From assembly GCF_001633165.1 (NCBI RefSeq), contig NZ_CP015418.1:1096501-1160500 (forward strand): 64,000 bases of DNA, read 5' to 3'. Positions 17,054 through 26,127 of this stretch are shown piece after piece (position 1 is the first letter of the stretch; every line of letters starts with the position of its first letter). Origin of the DNA: Rhodovulum sulfidophilum DSM 1374 (lineage in GTDB: Bacteria; Pseudomonadota; Alphaproteobacteria; Rhodobacterales; Rhodobacteraceae). A program made the translations under genes and the position numbers. The notes under the pieces are model-generated. The model was not told where the DNA came from, made no database searches, and saw nothing but the letters and a program-made list of their open reading frames with translations.

Positions 17054-18773
17054 ACCTCCGGTCGCCGAGACCATCGCCGCCGAAACCCTGGCCGAGATCG
17101 CCTCGGGTCGGTTCGGGGCGGGTATCGCCGGGCCGCGCGAGACGATCGAGCAGGCCTTCCTGGCGATGGGAAGCGGGCTGATGGCGGGCGCGCGGCTGCT
17201 CTCCGACATTTCGGACGCGCATCGCGACATGGCCCTGGAATTCGAGGGCGAGGCGTTCCTGAGCGGGGTCGCGCAGATCGGCCTCTTGCGTGACGAGGTC
17301 GGCCGAGTGCTGGCGGGCATTGCCAGCGGCGACGCCGAGATCGCCCGGCTGGACGAGACCACCCGGCAGGTGCGGGTGCCGCTCGAACAGATGGAGGCGT
17401 CGATCCGGCTTCTGGGCCTTGTCGCCGTCAATGCCCGGATCGTGGCGGCCGGGATCGGCCCGGACCAGAAAGATCTGAACGCCTTCACCAGCGAGATGGC
17501 GGGTATCGCAGCCGAGGCGCTGGGGGCTGTGCGCTCGATTGCCGAGGTGCATGACCGGGTCTGTCATGGCGTCGCCGAGACCCGTCGCAGCCAGGCCGCG
17601 TTCAGTCGCGATCATTGGCGGATCATGACCGAGATCTGCGACAGGCTGGACGCGGATCTGCAGAGCCTCGAGGCACAGCGGGCGCAGGCAGCCGAACATG
17701 CGGGCAAGTCGGCCGCGCTGGCGGCGGGCATCGGCGCCGAGGTCGGCACGGCGGTCGCGGCGGTGCAGGCGGGCGACATGACACGGCAGCGGCTCGAACA
17801 TGTCGAGGCGATCCTCGCCCGGCTCGGCGCGGCCGCGGAAAGGGACGGGGCGCCGCGGCTGGCGGCGCTGCTGGGGACGCTGGCGGCCGAACAGCTGCGC
17901 GCGACGCATGAGGATTTCACCGCCGAGCTGGCGCAGTTCGTCGCCGCGCTCGAGGCGATGCGGGTCGATGCCGACGCGGTGCTGCGCGCCGGGACCGAGC
18001 GTGCCGGGCGGATGCTGGCGGCAAGCGGCGCGGCGCTGGCGGCGCTGGTGCGCTATCTGCAGTCGATCGGTCCGCTGCTGGAGGACGATGCCCGCAACCG
18101 GGAAGCCGCCCGCCGTCTGGGCGAGCGCGCGGCCGATGCGATGCAGCAGATGATGTCGCGGATCGACGTCCTGGAACGCACCGAGCATGATGTGCGGCTG
18201 CTGTGGCTGAACATGGCGATCCGGTGCAGCGGGCTTGGCGACCGGGCCAGCGGGTTGCGGGTCATCGCTAGGGAACTCAGCGGGATCGCGGCAGAGACCA
18301 GCGCCGCGGCGCTGCGCATCCGCGCGCTTTTTGTCGGGGCGCAGAATACCGTGGCCGATACCCGGCGCCGTGCCGCCGAGGGGCGCGGGGTCGAGGGCGA
18401 TCCGGCGGTCGCGGCCGGTCAGCTTGAAACCGTGCTCGACCGGCTCCAGGCGCATGGCGCGACCCTGGCCGAAGCCTGCCCGCGTACGATCGCCCTTCTG
18501 GACCAGACCGCCGGGCAGGCGCAGAGTATCAGCGCCAGCGGCGAGGGCTGGCCCGGGCTCTTCGCGCGGCTGGGCCTGTCCCGGGGGGCGCCCGCTCCCG
18601 AAGAGGTTGCGGCCTTCGGCGATCTGCTGGCCGATCTGCGGCGGCTCTACACCATGCAGAAGGAGCGCGATCTCCATGATGCCGTTCTGGGCCTGCCCAG
18701 ACCCGTGGACGAAGGGGACGAGGCGCCCGCCGGGGCGGCGGATGAGGGCGAGATCGACGCGTTCCTGTTCTGA
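17004..18773 (+). CDS. Soluble chemoreceptor-like protein with two MCP-like signalling segments
   Basis: About 590 residues, largely alpha-helical and Ala/Glu/Arg-rich, with no membrane segment. Two stretches resemble the hairpin tip of methyl-accepting chemotaxis proteins: [17 protein letters not shown] (codons at about 17417-17458) and [20 protein letters not shown] (about 18199-18256), each followed by a segment like the MCP return helix ([27 protein letters not shown]). The position after a cheB fragment suggests an old chemotaxis locus. The frame is open back to an ATG at 16974, but that lies inside cheB-derived sequence; the GTG at 17004 is only a guess, and the original start may have been lost in the deletion. 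Function unproven. Confidence 0.65.
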   Translation: MPTHLRLVQPSTPPAAEPPVAETIAAETLAEIASGRFGAGIAGPRETIEQAFLAMGSGLMAGARLLSDISDAHRDMALEFEGEAFLSGVAQIGLLRDEVGRVLAGIASGDAEIARLDETTRQVRVPLEQMEASIRLLGLVAVNARIVAAGIGPDQKDLNAFTSEMAGIAAEALGAVRSIAEVHDRVCHGVAETRRSQAAFSRDHWRIMTEICDRLDADLQSLEAQRAQAAEHAGKSAALAAGIGAEVGTAVAAVQAGDMTRQRLEHVEAILARLGAAAERDGAPRLAALLGTLAAEQLRATHEDFTAELAQFVAALEAMRVDADAVLRAGTERAGRMLAASGAALAALVRYLQSIGPLLEDDARNREAARRLGERAADAMQQMMSRIDVLERTEHDVRLLWLNMAIRCSGLGDRASGLRVIARELSGIAAETSAAALRIRALFVGAQNTVADTRRRAAEGRGVEGDPAVAAGQLETVLDRLQAHGATLAEACPRTIALLDQTAGQAQSISASGEGWPGLFARLGLSRGAPAPEEVAAFGDLLADLRRLYTMQKERDLHDAVLGLPRPVDEGDEAPAGAADEGEIDAFLF

Positions 18774-18832
18774 TCCGCCACGGTCGGCTGGCGGGGCAGG
18801 GCGCTTGCCGGCGCCGCCCGCGTTCACGCGAA

Positions 18833-18858
18833 ACGGCCGACCCCGGAGGGCCGGCCGT
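18833..18858. terminator. Hairpin between convergent genes
   Basis: An 11-bp stem with one G-U pair (18833-18843 with 18848-18858) and a CGGA tetraloop. It sits between the MCP-like gene and the convergent secreted-protein gene. Confidence 0.5.
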
Positions 18859-18893
18859 GGCAGGGGCCGAAGCGCCCCCCGATCGGGCCTTTG

Positions 18894-19385
18894 TCAGACG
18901 TCGATATGGTCGACAACCGCGCGGGCGAAGGTGGCGACCAGCGCTACGTAAACCTCTTCGCTGGTGGGCGTAATCACGGTCACGTCGGTTCCTTCGGGCA
19001 GCATCGGCATGATCTGGTTCATCTTGACGGTCAGATCGAAGGTCTCGAAATTGGAATTGTCTTCCATGTCAATCACGTTGACCGTGCCCGAAAGCTGGTT
19101 GTCGGCGGCGCCGATCTGCTCCTGGAAGAAATTGGCCAGTTCGACCTCGTTCATGTCGATCTTGATGTCCATGCCGGTCTCGCCGAGCTGACCGACCAGC
19201 TGCGAGGCGATGGCGGCCTCGAGATCCTCGTCAAGCGTCTTCCAGTAGGCCGCGGCCTGCGGGTTGTTGAGATCGGTCAGCGAGGTTTCGACATCGATCG
19301 ACTTGATCATCGGAATGTCGTCGGCCAGCGCGGGGGCGGCGATCGTCGCGCCAAGCAGCGCGGCCAGAAGCGAAGTGCGGATCAT
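18894..19385 (-). CDS. Secreted protein of unknown function
   Basis: A 163-residue protein starting at the ATG at 19385 with GGAG upstream. A clear signal peptide ends near AAPALA-DD (residues 1-21). The mature part is acidic and Cys-free, with alternating segments such as VETSLTDLNNPQAAAYWKTL, LVGQLGETGMDIKIDMNEV and FDLTVKMNQIMPMLPEGTDV that suggest a small mixed alpha/beta periplasmic fold. I do not recognise the family. It is transcribed away from the tad genes and towards the MCP-like gene, so it probably stands alone. Confidence 0.75.
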   Translation of the reverse strand: MIRTSLLAALLGATIAAPALADDIPMIKSIDVETSLTDLNNPQAAAYWKTLDEDLEAAIASQLVGQLGETGMDIKIDMNEVELANFFQEQIGAADNQLSGTVNVIDMEDNSNFETFDLTVKMNQIMPMLPEGTDVTVITPTSEEVYVALVATFARAVVDHIDV

Positions 19386-19837
19386 CTTTTTCTCCGTTCT
19401 TTTGGGCGGACCGGCGCCGGTCTCGGGCGGCCGTGTCCATTGCGGAAAGAACGTCCGGTCGCGCTCCGGGTTCCCGCCCGGTGGCAGAGCGGTCGGGAGA
19501 TGGTCGGATTTCCGCTCATCGGCGCGCTGATGCCTCGTCTGGCGGGGCAGGCCGGTAGAACTGTTCCCGAATGCCACCTGAATGCCATCGGTCTTTCCCG
19601 CCTTTGGCCCATTGGTGCCACATTCCGGCGAAATTCTGTCCCGCGCGGGCGTGCCGCACCTTGTCCCGCCGAACGCCGTGGGACGCCACCGGAAACGGGG
19701 GCACGGCGAAAACAAGGGAAGCACCGAAAGCTGAGGCGCCGCTGAAAAAGCAGGGTCGCTGCCGAAAGCGGGCGGCGGGTCACGGGGCAGGGCACTGAAC
19801 AGGGCACTGAGCAGGGCCGGGAAAGGGTCGAAAACGG
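19386..19837. other. Divergent intergenic region between the secreted protein and tadG
   Basis: No gene supported. It should hold the two divergent promoters. A short tandem repeat lies near its right end. No recognisable operator. Confidence 0.45.
19788..19819 (+). repeat. Short tandem repeat upstream of tadG
   Basis: Two near-identical 12-bp units, CAGGGCACTGAA and CAGGGCACTGAG, followed by a partial third beginning CAGGGC, end about 20 bp before the tadG start. Confidence 0.7.
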
Positions 19838-21604
19838 ATGCATCAGCGTGACGACGGTATCCTTCGATCCGTCGGGAACCGGTTTCGCAGCTTCGGCGGC
19901 GACGAGCGCGGGGCGCTTGTCGTCTTTTTCCTCTTCGCTTTCGTGGGCATGCTGATCGCCGGCGGCATGGCCGTCGATTTCCTCCGCGCCGATGAGGAAC
20001 GCACGCGGCTGCAGGCCACGCTTGACCGTGCCGTGCTGGCCGCGGCCAGTCTCGACAGCCGCCAGGACCCCGAGGGCCTGGTACATGACTATTTCCGCCG
20101 CGAGGGGCTTGAGGACAGGATCAGCAATGTCGTGGTGCAGTCGGATCTCGACGGCCGGGTGGTCGGGGCGACCGCGCGTTTCGACATCGACACGATCTTT
20201 CTGCAATTCACCGGCATCGAGTCGCTGACCAGCGGCGCTTCGGGCGTGGCGCGCGAATATGTTCCCGACAGCGAGATCTCGCTGGTGCTCGACATCTCGG
20301 GCTCGATGGGCCGGGATCGGCGGATGGCGATGATGCGCCCGGCGGCCAGTGGGTTCATCCGTTCGGTGCTTGGCAACGACCCGACCCGGGTCTCGATCAA
20401 TCTCGTTCCCTATGCCGGGCAGACCAATCCGGGACCGGTCATGTTCGACTATCTGGGCGGGCAGTGGCGCGCCGATGCGGGCAACCATTTCGAGGAATGG
20501 CCGCAGGATATCTCGCACATGACCGTCTATCTCGACAGCGATGGCGACGGCATGCCCGACACGGTGGTCAAGGTCGACGAATTTCCCGATGCCGGCACGC
20601 CCGGCCATATCAGCAACGATCCGGACGATTTCTTCGCCGGGATGGTGGATTTCATCCGCAGCGCGGTTCCGGTGCTGGCCCCGGCCACGGTCATCGGCGC
20701 GCGCGTCAAGGGCGGCATCCAGACGACGCAGTATTACGCCGTCGCCGCAAACGGCAATGGCGACGCGCCCGATCCCGACCCGCTGGTTTCCGGGGACGGT
20801 GAGAACGGCGGCAAGAAGAATTCCGAGGCGAAAGCCGATCACGAGCTGATGTGGAAGGATTTCGATTTCCAGGCCGTCCCGATCCCGCGTCCGGGGGCCT
20901 GTCTCGAACTCGGCAGCGATGACTTCGGCCAGAGCGGGCTGCCCGCCGACGGCCCCTACCAGCAGACCCCGCTTTTCATGTACCGGGCCATCGACCGCGC
21001 GGTGATGGATTGGGGCTGGTGCCCGGAGGATGATACCGCGATCCAGTATGCCCAGAATGACGCGGCCGCGCTCGATGCCTTCCTGGACGATCTCAGGCTG
21101 CATGACGGCACCGGGACCCATTACGCGATGAAATACGCGCTGGGCCTGCTCGATCCGTCCTCGAATGCCGCCTTCCGGCATCTTGCGGCCGAAGGGCTGG
21201 TTCCGGCCGAATTCGTGGATCGGCCTGCCGCCTGGGACGATCGCGAGACCGCGAAATACATCGTGCTGCTGACCGATGGCCAGATCACCGAACAGTACCG
21301 CCCGACCGAGCCCGATGCCGCGGTCAATGCCACGGTCGAGCTGGAACGGCAGGCGCTTTCGAAGCGGCGCATGATCACCTCCGACAGCACCAATCTCGCC
21401 AGTTTCCAGGAGACCTGCCGCCTGGCCAGGGCCAATGGCGTGATGATCTTCACCATTGCCTATCTGGCGCCCGACGAGGCCCGGCAGCAGATGCAGAGCT
21501 GCGCTTCGACGCCGCTCTATTTCTTCGATGCCACCCCCGCCAATATCGAAGAGGTGTTCTCGGCCATCTCCGGCAAGATCAACACGCTGCGGCTGATCCA
21601 TTGA
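19838..21604 (+). CDS. tadG: TadG-like pilus-associated protein with von Willebrand A domain
   Basis: A 588-residue protein. Residues 24-51 form the TadE/TadG-type N terminus (DERGALVVFFLFAFVGMLIA) with a single membrane segment. A von Willebrand A domain follows, with the metal-binding DISGSMG at 152-158 and IVLLTDGQITEQYR later in the sequence. Known family members are minor components of Flp (tight adherence) pilus systems, exposed outside the inner membrane. Followed after 10 bp by two tadE-like genes. No tadA, tadB, tadC, rcpA or prepilin peptidase is in the window, so the secretion machinery must be elsewhere. Confidence 0.85.
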   Translation: MHQRDDGILRSVGNRFRSFGGDERGALVVFFLFAFVGMLIAGGMAVDFLRADEERTRLQATLDRAVLAAASLDSRQDPEGLVHDYFRREGLEDRISNVVVQSDLDGRVVGATARFDIDTIFLQFTGIESLTSGASGVAREYVPDSEISLVLDISGSMGRDRRMAMMRPAASGFIRSVLGNDPTRVSINLVPYAGQTNPGPVMFDYLGGQWRADAGNHFEEWPQDISHMTVYLDSDGDGMPDTVVKVDEFPDAGTPGHISNDPDDFFAGMVDFIRSAVPVLAPATVIGARVKGGIQTTQYYAVAANGNGDAPDPDPLVSGDGENGGKKNSEAKADHELMWKDFDFQAVPIPRPGACLELGSDDFGQSGLPADGPYQQTPLFMYRAIDRAVMDWGWCPEDDTAIQYAQNDAAALDAFLDDLRLHDGTGTHYAMKYALGLLDPSSNAAFRHLAAEGLVPAEFVDRPAAWDDRETAKYIVLLTDGQITEQYRPTEPDAAVNATVELERQALSKRRMITSDSTNLASFQETCRLARANGVMIFTIAYLAPDEARQQMQSCASTPLYFFDATPANIEEVFSAISGKINTLRLIH

Positions 21605-21614
21605 GGAGGGGGCG

Positions 21615-22142
21615 ATGATCGGGGCGACAGGCCGTTTTGCCCGCGACCGGAGGGGCAGCGTCACCGTCGAGATGGTGATCCTGTTCCCGATCCTGTTTGC
21701 GGTCTTCCTGATGGCCTTCGAGCTTGGCATTCTCAATGTCCGGCAGATGGCACTGGCGCGGGCAACCGATATCGCGGTGCGCGACGTCCGGCTCGGGGCG
21801 CCCGGGGTGGCCGATTTCGACGGCTTCCGCGACCGGATCTGCGAAACCGCCGCGATCATCCGCAATTGCCGGGAGGTACTGCGCGTCGAGATGCGGTCCT
21901 TGCCCGCCGCGGCCTGGACCACGATGACGGCGGCGCCGAAATGCGTTGATCGTGCCGAGACCATCGACGCCTCGCTCGACTTTCGCAACGGGGTCGGGAA
22001 CGAGCTGATGTTCATCCGGGTCTGTGCGCTGTTTCAGCCGATCTTCCCCGGCACCGGTCTGGGCCGCAGATTGCCCAAGACGGCCGAGGGCGACTATGCG
22101 CTGATCGTGACCGGCGCCTTCGTCAACGAGCCCGCGACATGA
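21615..22142 (+). CDS. TadE-like minor pseudopilin
   Basis: A 175-residue protein with the short basic leader DRRGSVTVEMVILFPILFAV, the TadE signature in which Glu follows a short leader and precedes the membrane helix. The rest (about 140 residues) is periplasmic with three cysteines (DRICETAAIIRNC, PKC). It lies 10 bp after tadG and overlaps the next gene by 4 bp (ATGA). Probably a minor pseudopilin of the Flp pilus system. Confidence 0.85.
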   Translation: MIGATGRFARDRRGSVTVEMVILFPILFAVFLMAFELGILNVRQMALARATDIAVRDVRLGAPGVADFDGFRDRICETAAIIRNCREVLRVEMRSLPAAAWTTMTAAPKCVDRAETIDASLDFRNGVGNELMFIRVCALFQPIFPGTGLGRRLPKTAEGDYALIVTGAFVNEPAT

Positions 22143-22699
22143 CCGCCTTGCGTCCCGCTAGGTTCCTTCGGCGCGAGGAGGGCAGCCTGACGGTGGAATT
22201 CGTGCTGGTGCTGCCATTGCTGCTTTGGGCGCTGGTGGCGCTGCATGTCTTCGTCGGCGCCTTCGAGCTGCGCAATACCGCGACCAAGGCCACCTATACG
22301 CTGGCCGACATGCTGTCGCGCCAGACCCGGCCGGTCGATCAGCCATTCCTCGACTCGGCCGATGCGGTGCTGCGCTTTCTGGCCGGGCCGACGGCGCGGC
22401 TGCGGGTCACCGTGATCCGCTGTTCCGCGGCCTGCGAGGCGGACAGCACCCGCGAGCTGGCGCTGGACTGGTCGGGGGCGAGTGAGGGCATGCAGGCGCT
22501 GACGGCCTCCGATATCGCCCGGTCGGGCTTTCGCGGCCGTATCCCGGCCATGGAGCTTGGCGACCGGATGATCGTGGTCGAGACCGAGGTCGATTATGCG
22601 CCGATCGCCGGATACGGCCTGCCCGGGATGACCTTCGATACGCTGATGGCGACGCCGCCGCGCTTCGCACCGCAGCTCTGCTGGCAAAGCTGCGGCTGA
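22139..22699 (+). CDS. Second TadE/TadG-like minor pseudopilin
   Basis: A 186-residue protein with leader RREEGSLTVEFVLVLPLLLW, the same signature as the preceding gene, and one membrane helix (about 18-40). The periplasmic part has cysteine pairs (IRCSAAC; LCWQSC near the C terminus). The start overlaps the upstream gene, so tadG and the two tadE-like genes form one operon. The two tadE paralogs are quite different outside the leader and probably play separate roles in pilus assembly. Confidence 0.85.
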   Translation: MTALRPARFLRREEGSLTVEFVLVLPLLLWALVALHVFVGAFELRNTATKATYTLADMLSRQTRPVDQPFLDSADAVLRFLAGPTARLRVTVIRCSAACEADSTRELALDWSGASEGMQALTASDIARSGFRGRIPAMELGDRMIVVETEVDYAPIAGYGLPGMTFDTLMATPPRFAPQLCWQSCG

Positions 22700-22779
22700 T
22701 CCGGCAGCGCCGGAGAGGGCCCCCGGGCCTCGCGGTGCGGCGCGCGGGGGCTCCGGTCGAGCGCCGCGATCCGCGAGGC

Positions 22780-22802
22780 GCCCCCGGCAGCGGGCCGGGG
22801 GC
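22780..22802. terminator. Hairpin between convergent tad and heme receptor genes
   Basis: A 9-bp perfect stem (22780-22788 with 22794-22802) with a 5-nt loop, in a GC-rich gap between the two stops. No T run. Confidence 0.45.
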
Positions 22803-22831
22803 AGGGGGCGTGGGGGCGGAAAGACCTCGGC

Positions 22832-24841
22832 TCAGAAGGTCCTGGCCAGGGTCAGTTTCAAGGTCCGCCCCGGCGCGGGCCGGGTCGCCAGATGCGGCGT
22901 GTAGTCGAGGTCGAAGGCGTTCTCGATACCGGCGCGGATCTCGGTGCCCTTGAACACCCCGTCTTGCGGCCGCCAGGTGGCGCGCAGGTTGTGGACGGTG
23001 TTCGACCCCGACGGCTTGGCAGACCGGTTCATCTCGGCCGCATGCGCCACTTCCCAGCTCAGGTCCAGGGTTTCGCCCCATTTCCGGCCCAGCGTCACCC
23101 GGATCTGGTCGGCCGGGGTGCCTTCCCAGTCGTCCGGGACCCCCGGAGTGGTGATCTCGCCGCGCGCGATATCGGCATTGAGGTCGACATAATGGCCCGA
23201 AGGCAGGCTGTAGGCCGCCTCCAGTTCCAGCCCCTTCATCCGCGCATCGGTGATCGGCACCATCATGTCGGTGGTATAGGAGGTGATGTCCCAGACCGTG
23301 GTGTGATAGGCGGTGAGCTTCAGTGCCAGATCGTCGCCATCGGCAAAGACCGTGCCGCGGTCATAGGAGAAGCCCAGCTCGTAGGTCCGGGCCTTCTCGC
23401 TGCGGGTCATGTAGGCGGGCGTGCCCAGATCGTCGATGATGGGCAGGTTCTCGGTATAGGCGGCGCTGCCGAAGACCGCCCATCCGTTGCCGAAGGCATA
23501 GCGTGCGGAGAGGCCCCCCATCAGCGCGTCATTGTCGTAATCGGCATAGCTGTCGCCGCCGATGTCCTGGGTCTCGTAGCGCAGCGCCGGGGTCAGCGTC
23601 AGCCCGCCGAAGGACATGTCGTCGACCGCGAACAGCGCCCAGCGCTTGTCGGTGCCGCCCGGTGCCGAAGCGGCGTCGAGCCGTTCCTTGCGGATGTATT
23701 CGACCCCCAGCCGCAGGTCATGGCCGAGCTGGCCGGTCGCAAACAGGGCCTGGTTCTTGACGGTCAGCTTGGTCGTTTCGTAGCGGTGATCGGCATTGGT
23801 GGCAGCGAAGCCGCCGGGCGGGAAGGGGATACCGCAGAATGTGGTTTCGCAGCTCGAACTGCCCGGCACGTAATCCTGATCGATCTTCTGCTCGGCATAG
23901 CTGAGGGTGGCGGTCAGGTTGATCAGGTCATTGCCCGCCGGATTGAAGCCGTATTCCATGACGGCGGTCTTCGAGCGCATCTTGCGGTCGACATTGCCGA
24001 AACTGTCGCCGACCGCTCCGAAGGTGTCATAGGGCACGTCCTTCTGGTCGGAACTGGTGTCGGAATAGCTGAGCTTGACGTAATGCTCGCGCGCCTCGCC
24101 GAAGGTGTACTTGCCCTTCAGCATCCATGAAGGCAGGTCGAACCCGTCACTGCCGATGCCATTGCCGCCGCCGTCCTTCTGCACGCCCTGGCTGCGATAG
24201 GTGTAGTTGCCGAGGAATTCGAGATTCTCGTCGGGCTGCCAGGCGAAGATCGTCGAGGAGGCCCAGGCATCGCCATTGGTGCCATATTGCAGGGTCTGGC
24301 GCAGCTTGAAGCCGGGTTCGCCGCTGGTGAAGTCCGAGGCGTCCTTGGTGTCCAGCCGGATCAGCCCGCCGATGATGCCCGACCCGTATTCGAAGGTGCC
24401 CGCCGTGCCGCGGATCACCGTCACCTGCTTGTAGAGCGCGGGGTCGGTGAAAAGCTGGGTGCCGATCCGGTACAGCTCTTCCGACCCCACGCTGGCCCCG
24501 TCGACCTGAATCGCGACCTTCTGGTCCGAGCCGTTGGTGGAGTTGGCGCCGAAGCCGCGGATGTTGATGCCCGAGCCTTGCGGCGTGTTGCCGTTGATCA
24601 GCGACACGCCCGGCACCGAATCGACCAGTTCGGCGATGGTCGTGGCCTGCCGGTCCTCGATTTCATCCTCATCGACCACTGTCTCCGAGATCGCGGTATC
24701 GGTGCGCACCTCGCGCTTGCTCTGGCCGAGCATCACCGGGTCGAGGCTGAAGCTTTCCTGTGCGGTTGCGGGCCAGGCCAAACCAATCGCGGTGCCGCAG
24801 GCCAGCAGGCCTACGGTCATATGTCGTACCGTCATGTTCAT
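22832..24841 (-). CDS. hmuR: TonB-dependent heme/hemoprotein outer membrane receptor
   Basis: A 669-residue outer membrane receptor. The signal peptide ends near WPATA-QESF. The plug domain has TIAELVDSVPGVSLINGN, INIRGFGANSTNGSDQKVAI, VDGASVGSEELY and VIRGTAGTFEYGSGIIGG. The barrel ends in the canonical terminal Phe (ARTF). Length and plug sequence fit the HmuR/HemR group. The gene is divergent from hemS-hmuTUV, and the shared 236-bp control region carries an iron-box-like site. It presumably imports heme into the periplasm, powered by the exbB/exbD/tonB set encoded about 4 kb away. Heme specificity is inferred from context. Confidence 0.88.
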   Translation of the reverse strand: MNMTVRHMTVGLLACGTAIGLAWPATAQESFSLDPVMLGQSKREVRTDTAISETVVDEDEIEDRQATTIAELVDSVPGVSLINGNTPQGSGINIRGFGANSTNGSDQKVAIQVDGASVGSEELYRIGTQLFTDPALYKQVTVIRGTAGTFEYGSGIIGGLIRLDTKDASDFTSGEPGFKLRQTLQYGTNGDAWASSTIFAWQPDENLEFLGNYTYRSQGVQKDGGGNGIGSDGFDLPSWMLKGKYTFGEAREHYVKLSYSDTSSDQKDVPYDTFGAVGDSFGNVDRKMRSKTAVMEYGFNPAGNDLINLTATLSYAEQKIDQDYVPGSSSCETTFCGIPFPPGGFAATNADHRYETTKLTVKNQALFATGQLGHDLRLGVEYIRKERLDAASAPGGTDKRWALFAVDDMSFGGLTLTPALRYETQDIGGDSYADYDNDALMGGLSARYAFGNGWAVFGSAAYTENLPIIDDLGTPAYMTRSEKARTYELGFSYDRGTVFADGDDLALKLTAYHTTVWDITSYTTDMMVPITDARMKGLELEAAYSLPSGHYVDLNADIARGEITTPGVPDDWEGTPADQIRVTLGRKWGETLDLSWEVAHAAEMNRSAKPSGSNTVHNLRATWRPQDGVFKGTEIRAGIENAFDLDYTPHLATRPAPGRTLKLTLARTF

Positions 24842-24951
24842 CCCTTTGTCAGGTCACGAAAGTTTTCATGGCTTGCAAAAGGCTGGCGCATGTTCGGTGG
24901 CAGATCCGCCGGCGATCCCTCGCAGGACGGTCTTGCATCGGTTATGAAATC

Positions 24952-24966
24952 TGATAGTTTCTGTCA
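24952..24966. promoter_or_regulatory. TGA-N9-TCA site, candidate iron-responsive operator (Iron-Rhodo-box/RirA type)
   Basis: CTGATAGTTTCTGTCAAC contains TGA-N9-TCA at 24952-24966. It lies between the divergent heme receptor (start 24841) and hemS (start 25078). In Rhodobacterales such palindromes with a central T-rich core are attributed to IscR (Iron-Rhodo-box) or RirA, both acting when iron is sufficient. Confidence 0.5.
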
Positions 24967-25077
24967 ACAATGAGGGCCGCGGGAACGGCCCATGCGATCC
25001 AGCAAGCTGGCGTGCCCTGCGAGGGCGCCGCCCAGGCCAGACCGTGCATATTCAGGAACAGTCCGAAAGGGGCTCCC

Positions 25078-26127
25078 ATGGGAGACGGCAAGGCGATGTC
25101 GCCAGAGCAGATCCGGTCGATGCGGCAGGAGAAATCGACTGCGCGGTCGCGTGATCTGGCAGATCGTCTGGGACTGGCCGAGGCCGCAATCCTGGCCGCC
25201 GAGGCGGGCCGTGGCGTGACCCGGATCGCCGCCCATCCCGATGCGCTGATGCAGGCGATGCCGGGGCTCGGCGAGGTGATGGCGCTGACCCGCAATGACA
25301 GCGCCGTGATCGAGAAGGTCGGCACCTATGGCGATTACACGCCCGGCGATCATGCCGCGATGGTGCTGAGCCCGGCCATCGATCTCAGGATCTTTCCGCG
25401 CCACTGGGTCCATGGCTTTGCCGTCGAGGAACAGAAGGGCGGCAAGGCGCGCCGTTCGATCCAGATCTTCGATGCGGCCGGGGATGCGGTGCACAAGATC
25501 CACCTGCGCGACGCCTCGGATGCCGGGGCCTGGCAGGATCTGGTGGCGGCGCTCCGGCTCGAGGACCAGTCCGACAGCCTGGCGCTCGATCCCCGCAGCC
25601 CGGTCGAGCCGGCCCTGATCCGGCCCGAAGCCGAAGCGACGCTGCGTGCGCAATGGGACCGGCTGACCGACACCCATCAATTCCTGCAGATGGTGCGCAA
25701 GCTCAAGATGAACCGGCTCGGGGCCTACCGGATCGCGGGCGCGCCCTATGTCCGGCCGCTGGCGCCCTTCTGCCTGCGCGGGCTGTTGAACGCGCTGGCC
25801 GACGAGGCCGTGCCCTTCATGATGTTCGTCGGCAACCGGGGCTGCATCGAGATCCATTCCGGGCCGATCGAGACGGTCAAGCCGACCGGTCCCTGGCTGA
25901 ACATCCTGGATCCGGGGTTCAACCTGCATCTGCGCGCCGATCATGTGGCCGAGGTCTGGGCCGTCACCAAGCCGACCCGGCGCGGCCCCGCGATTTCGGT
26001 CGAGGCCTTCGATGCCGATGGCATGCTGATCCTTCAAGCCTTCGGCATGCGCGTGGGCGAGGTCGATCACACGGGGCCCTGGGGCGAGATCGTCGCGACC
26101 CTGCCGGGGCTCGAGGTGGCGGCATGA
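25078..26127 (+). CDS. hmuS: Heme-handling/degrading protein HemS/HmuS
   Basis: A 349-residue cytosolic protein made of two similar halves, the usual HemS size. Family motifs are HDALMQ-type AHPDALMQAMPGLGEVMALT, LRIFPRHWVHGFAVEE and FVGNRGCIEIHSGPIETVK with GPWLNILDPGFNLHLR. His residues in these segments are candidates for heme ligation. I chose the ATG at 25078 (AAGGGG upstream); the frame continues 36 codons further up without resemblance. The stop overlaps the hmuT start by 4 bp. It takes over heme delivered by HmuTUV for storage or iron release. Confidence 0.93.
   Translation: MGDGKAMSPEQIRSMRQEKSTARSRDLADRLGLAEAAILAAEAGRGVTRIAAHPDALMQAMPGLGEVMALTRNDSAVIEKVGTYGDYTPGDHAAMVLSPAIDLRIFPRHWVHGFAVEEQKGGKARRSIQIFDAAGDAVHKIHLRDASDAGAWQDLVAALRLEDQSDSLALDPRSPVEPALIRPEAEATLRAQWDRLTDTHQFLQMVRKLKMNRLGAYRIAGAPYVRPLAPFCLRGLLNALADEAVPFMMFVGNRGCIEIHSGPIETVKPTGPWLNILDPGFNLHLRADHVAEVWAVTKPTRRGPAISVEAFDADGMLILQAFGMRVGEVDHTGPWGEIVATLPGLEVAA

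Noticed and set aside
19382..22015. Long minus-strand frame opposite the tad genes
   Set aside because: Low-complexity composition and no recognisable domain; the plus-strand genes have clear TadG/TadE features.
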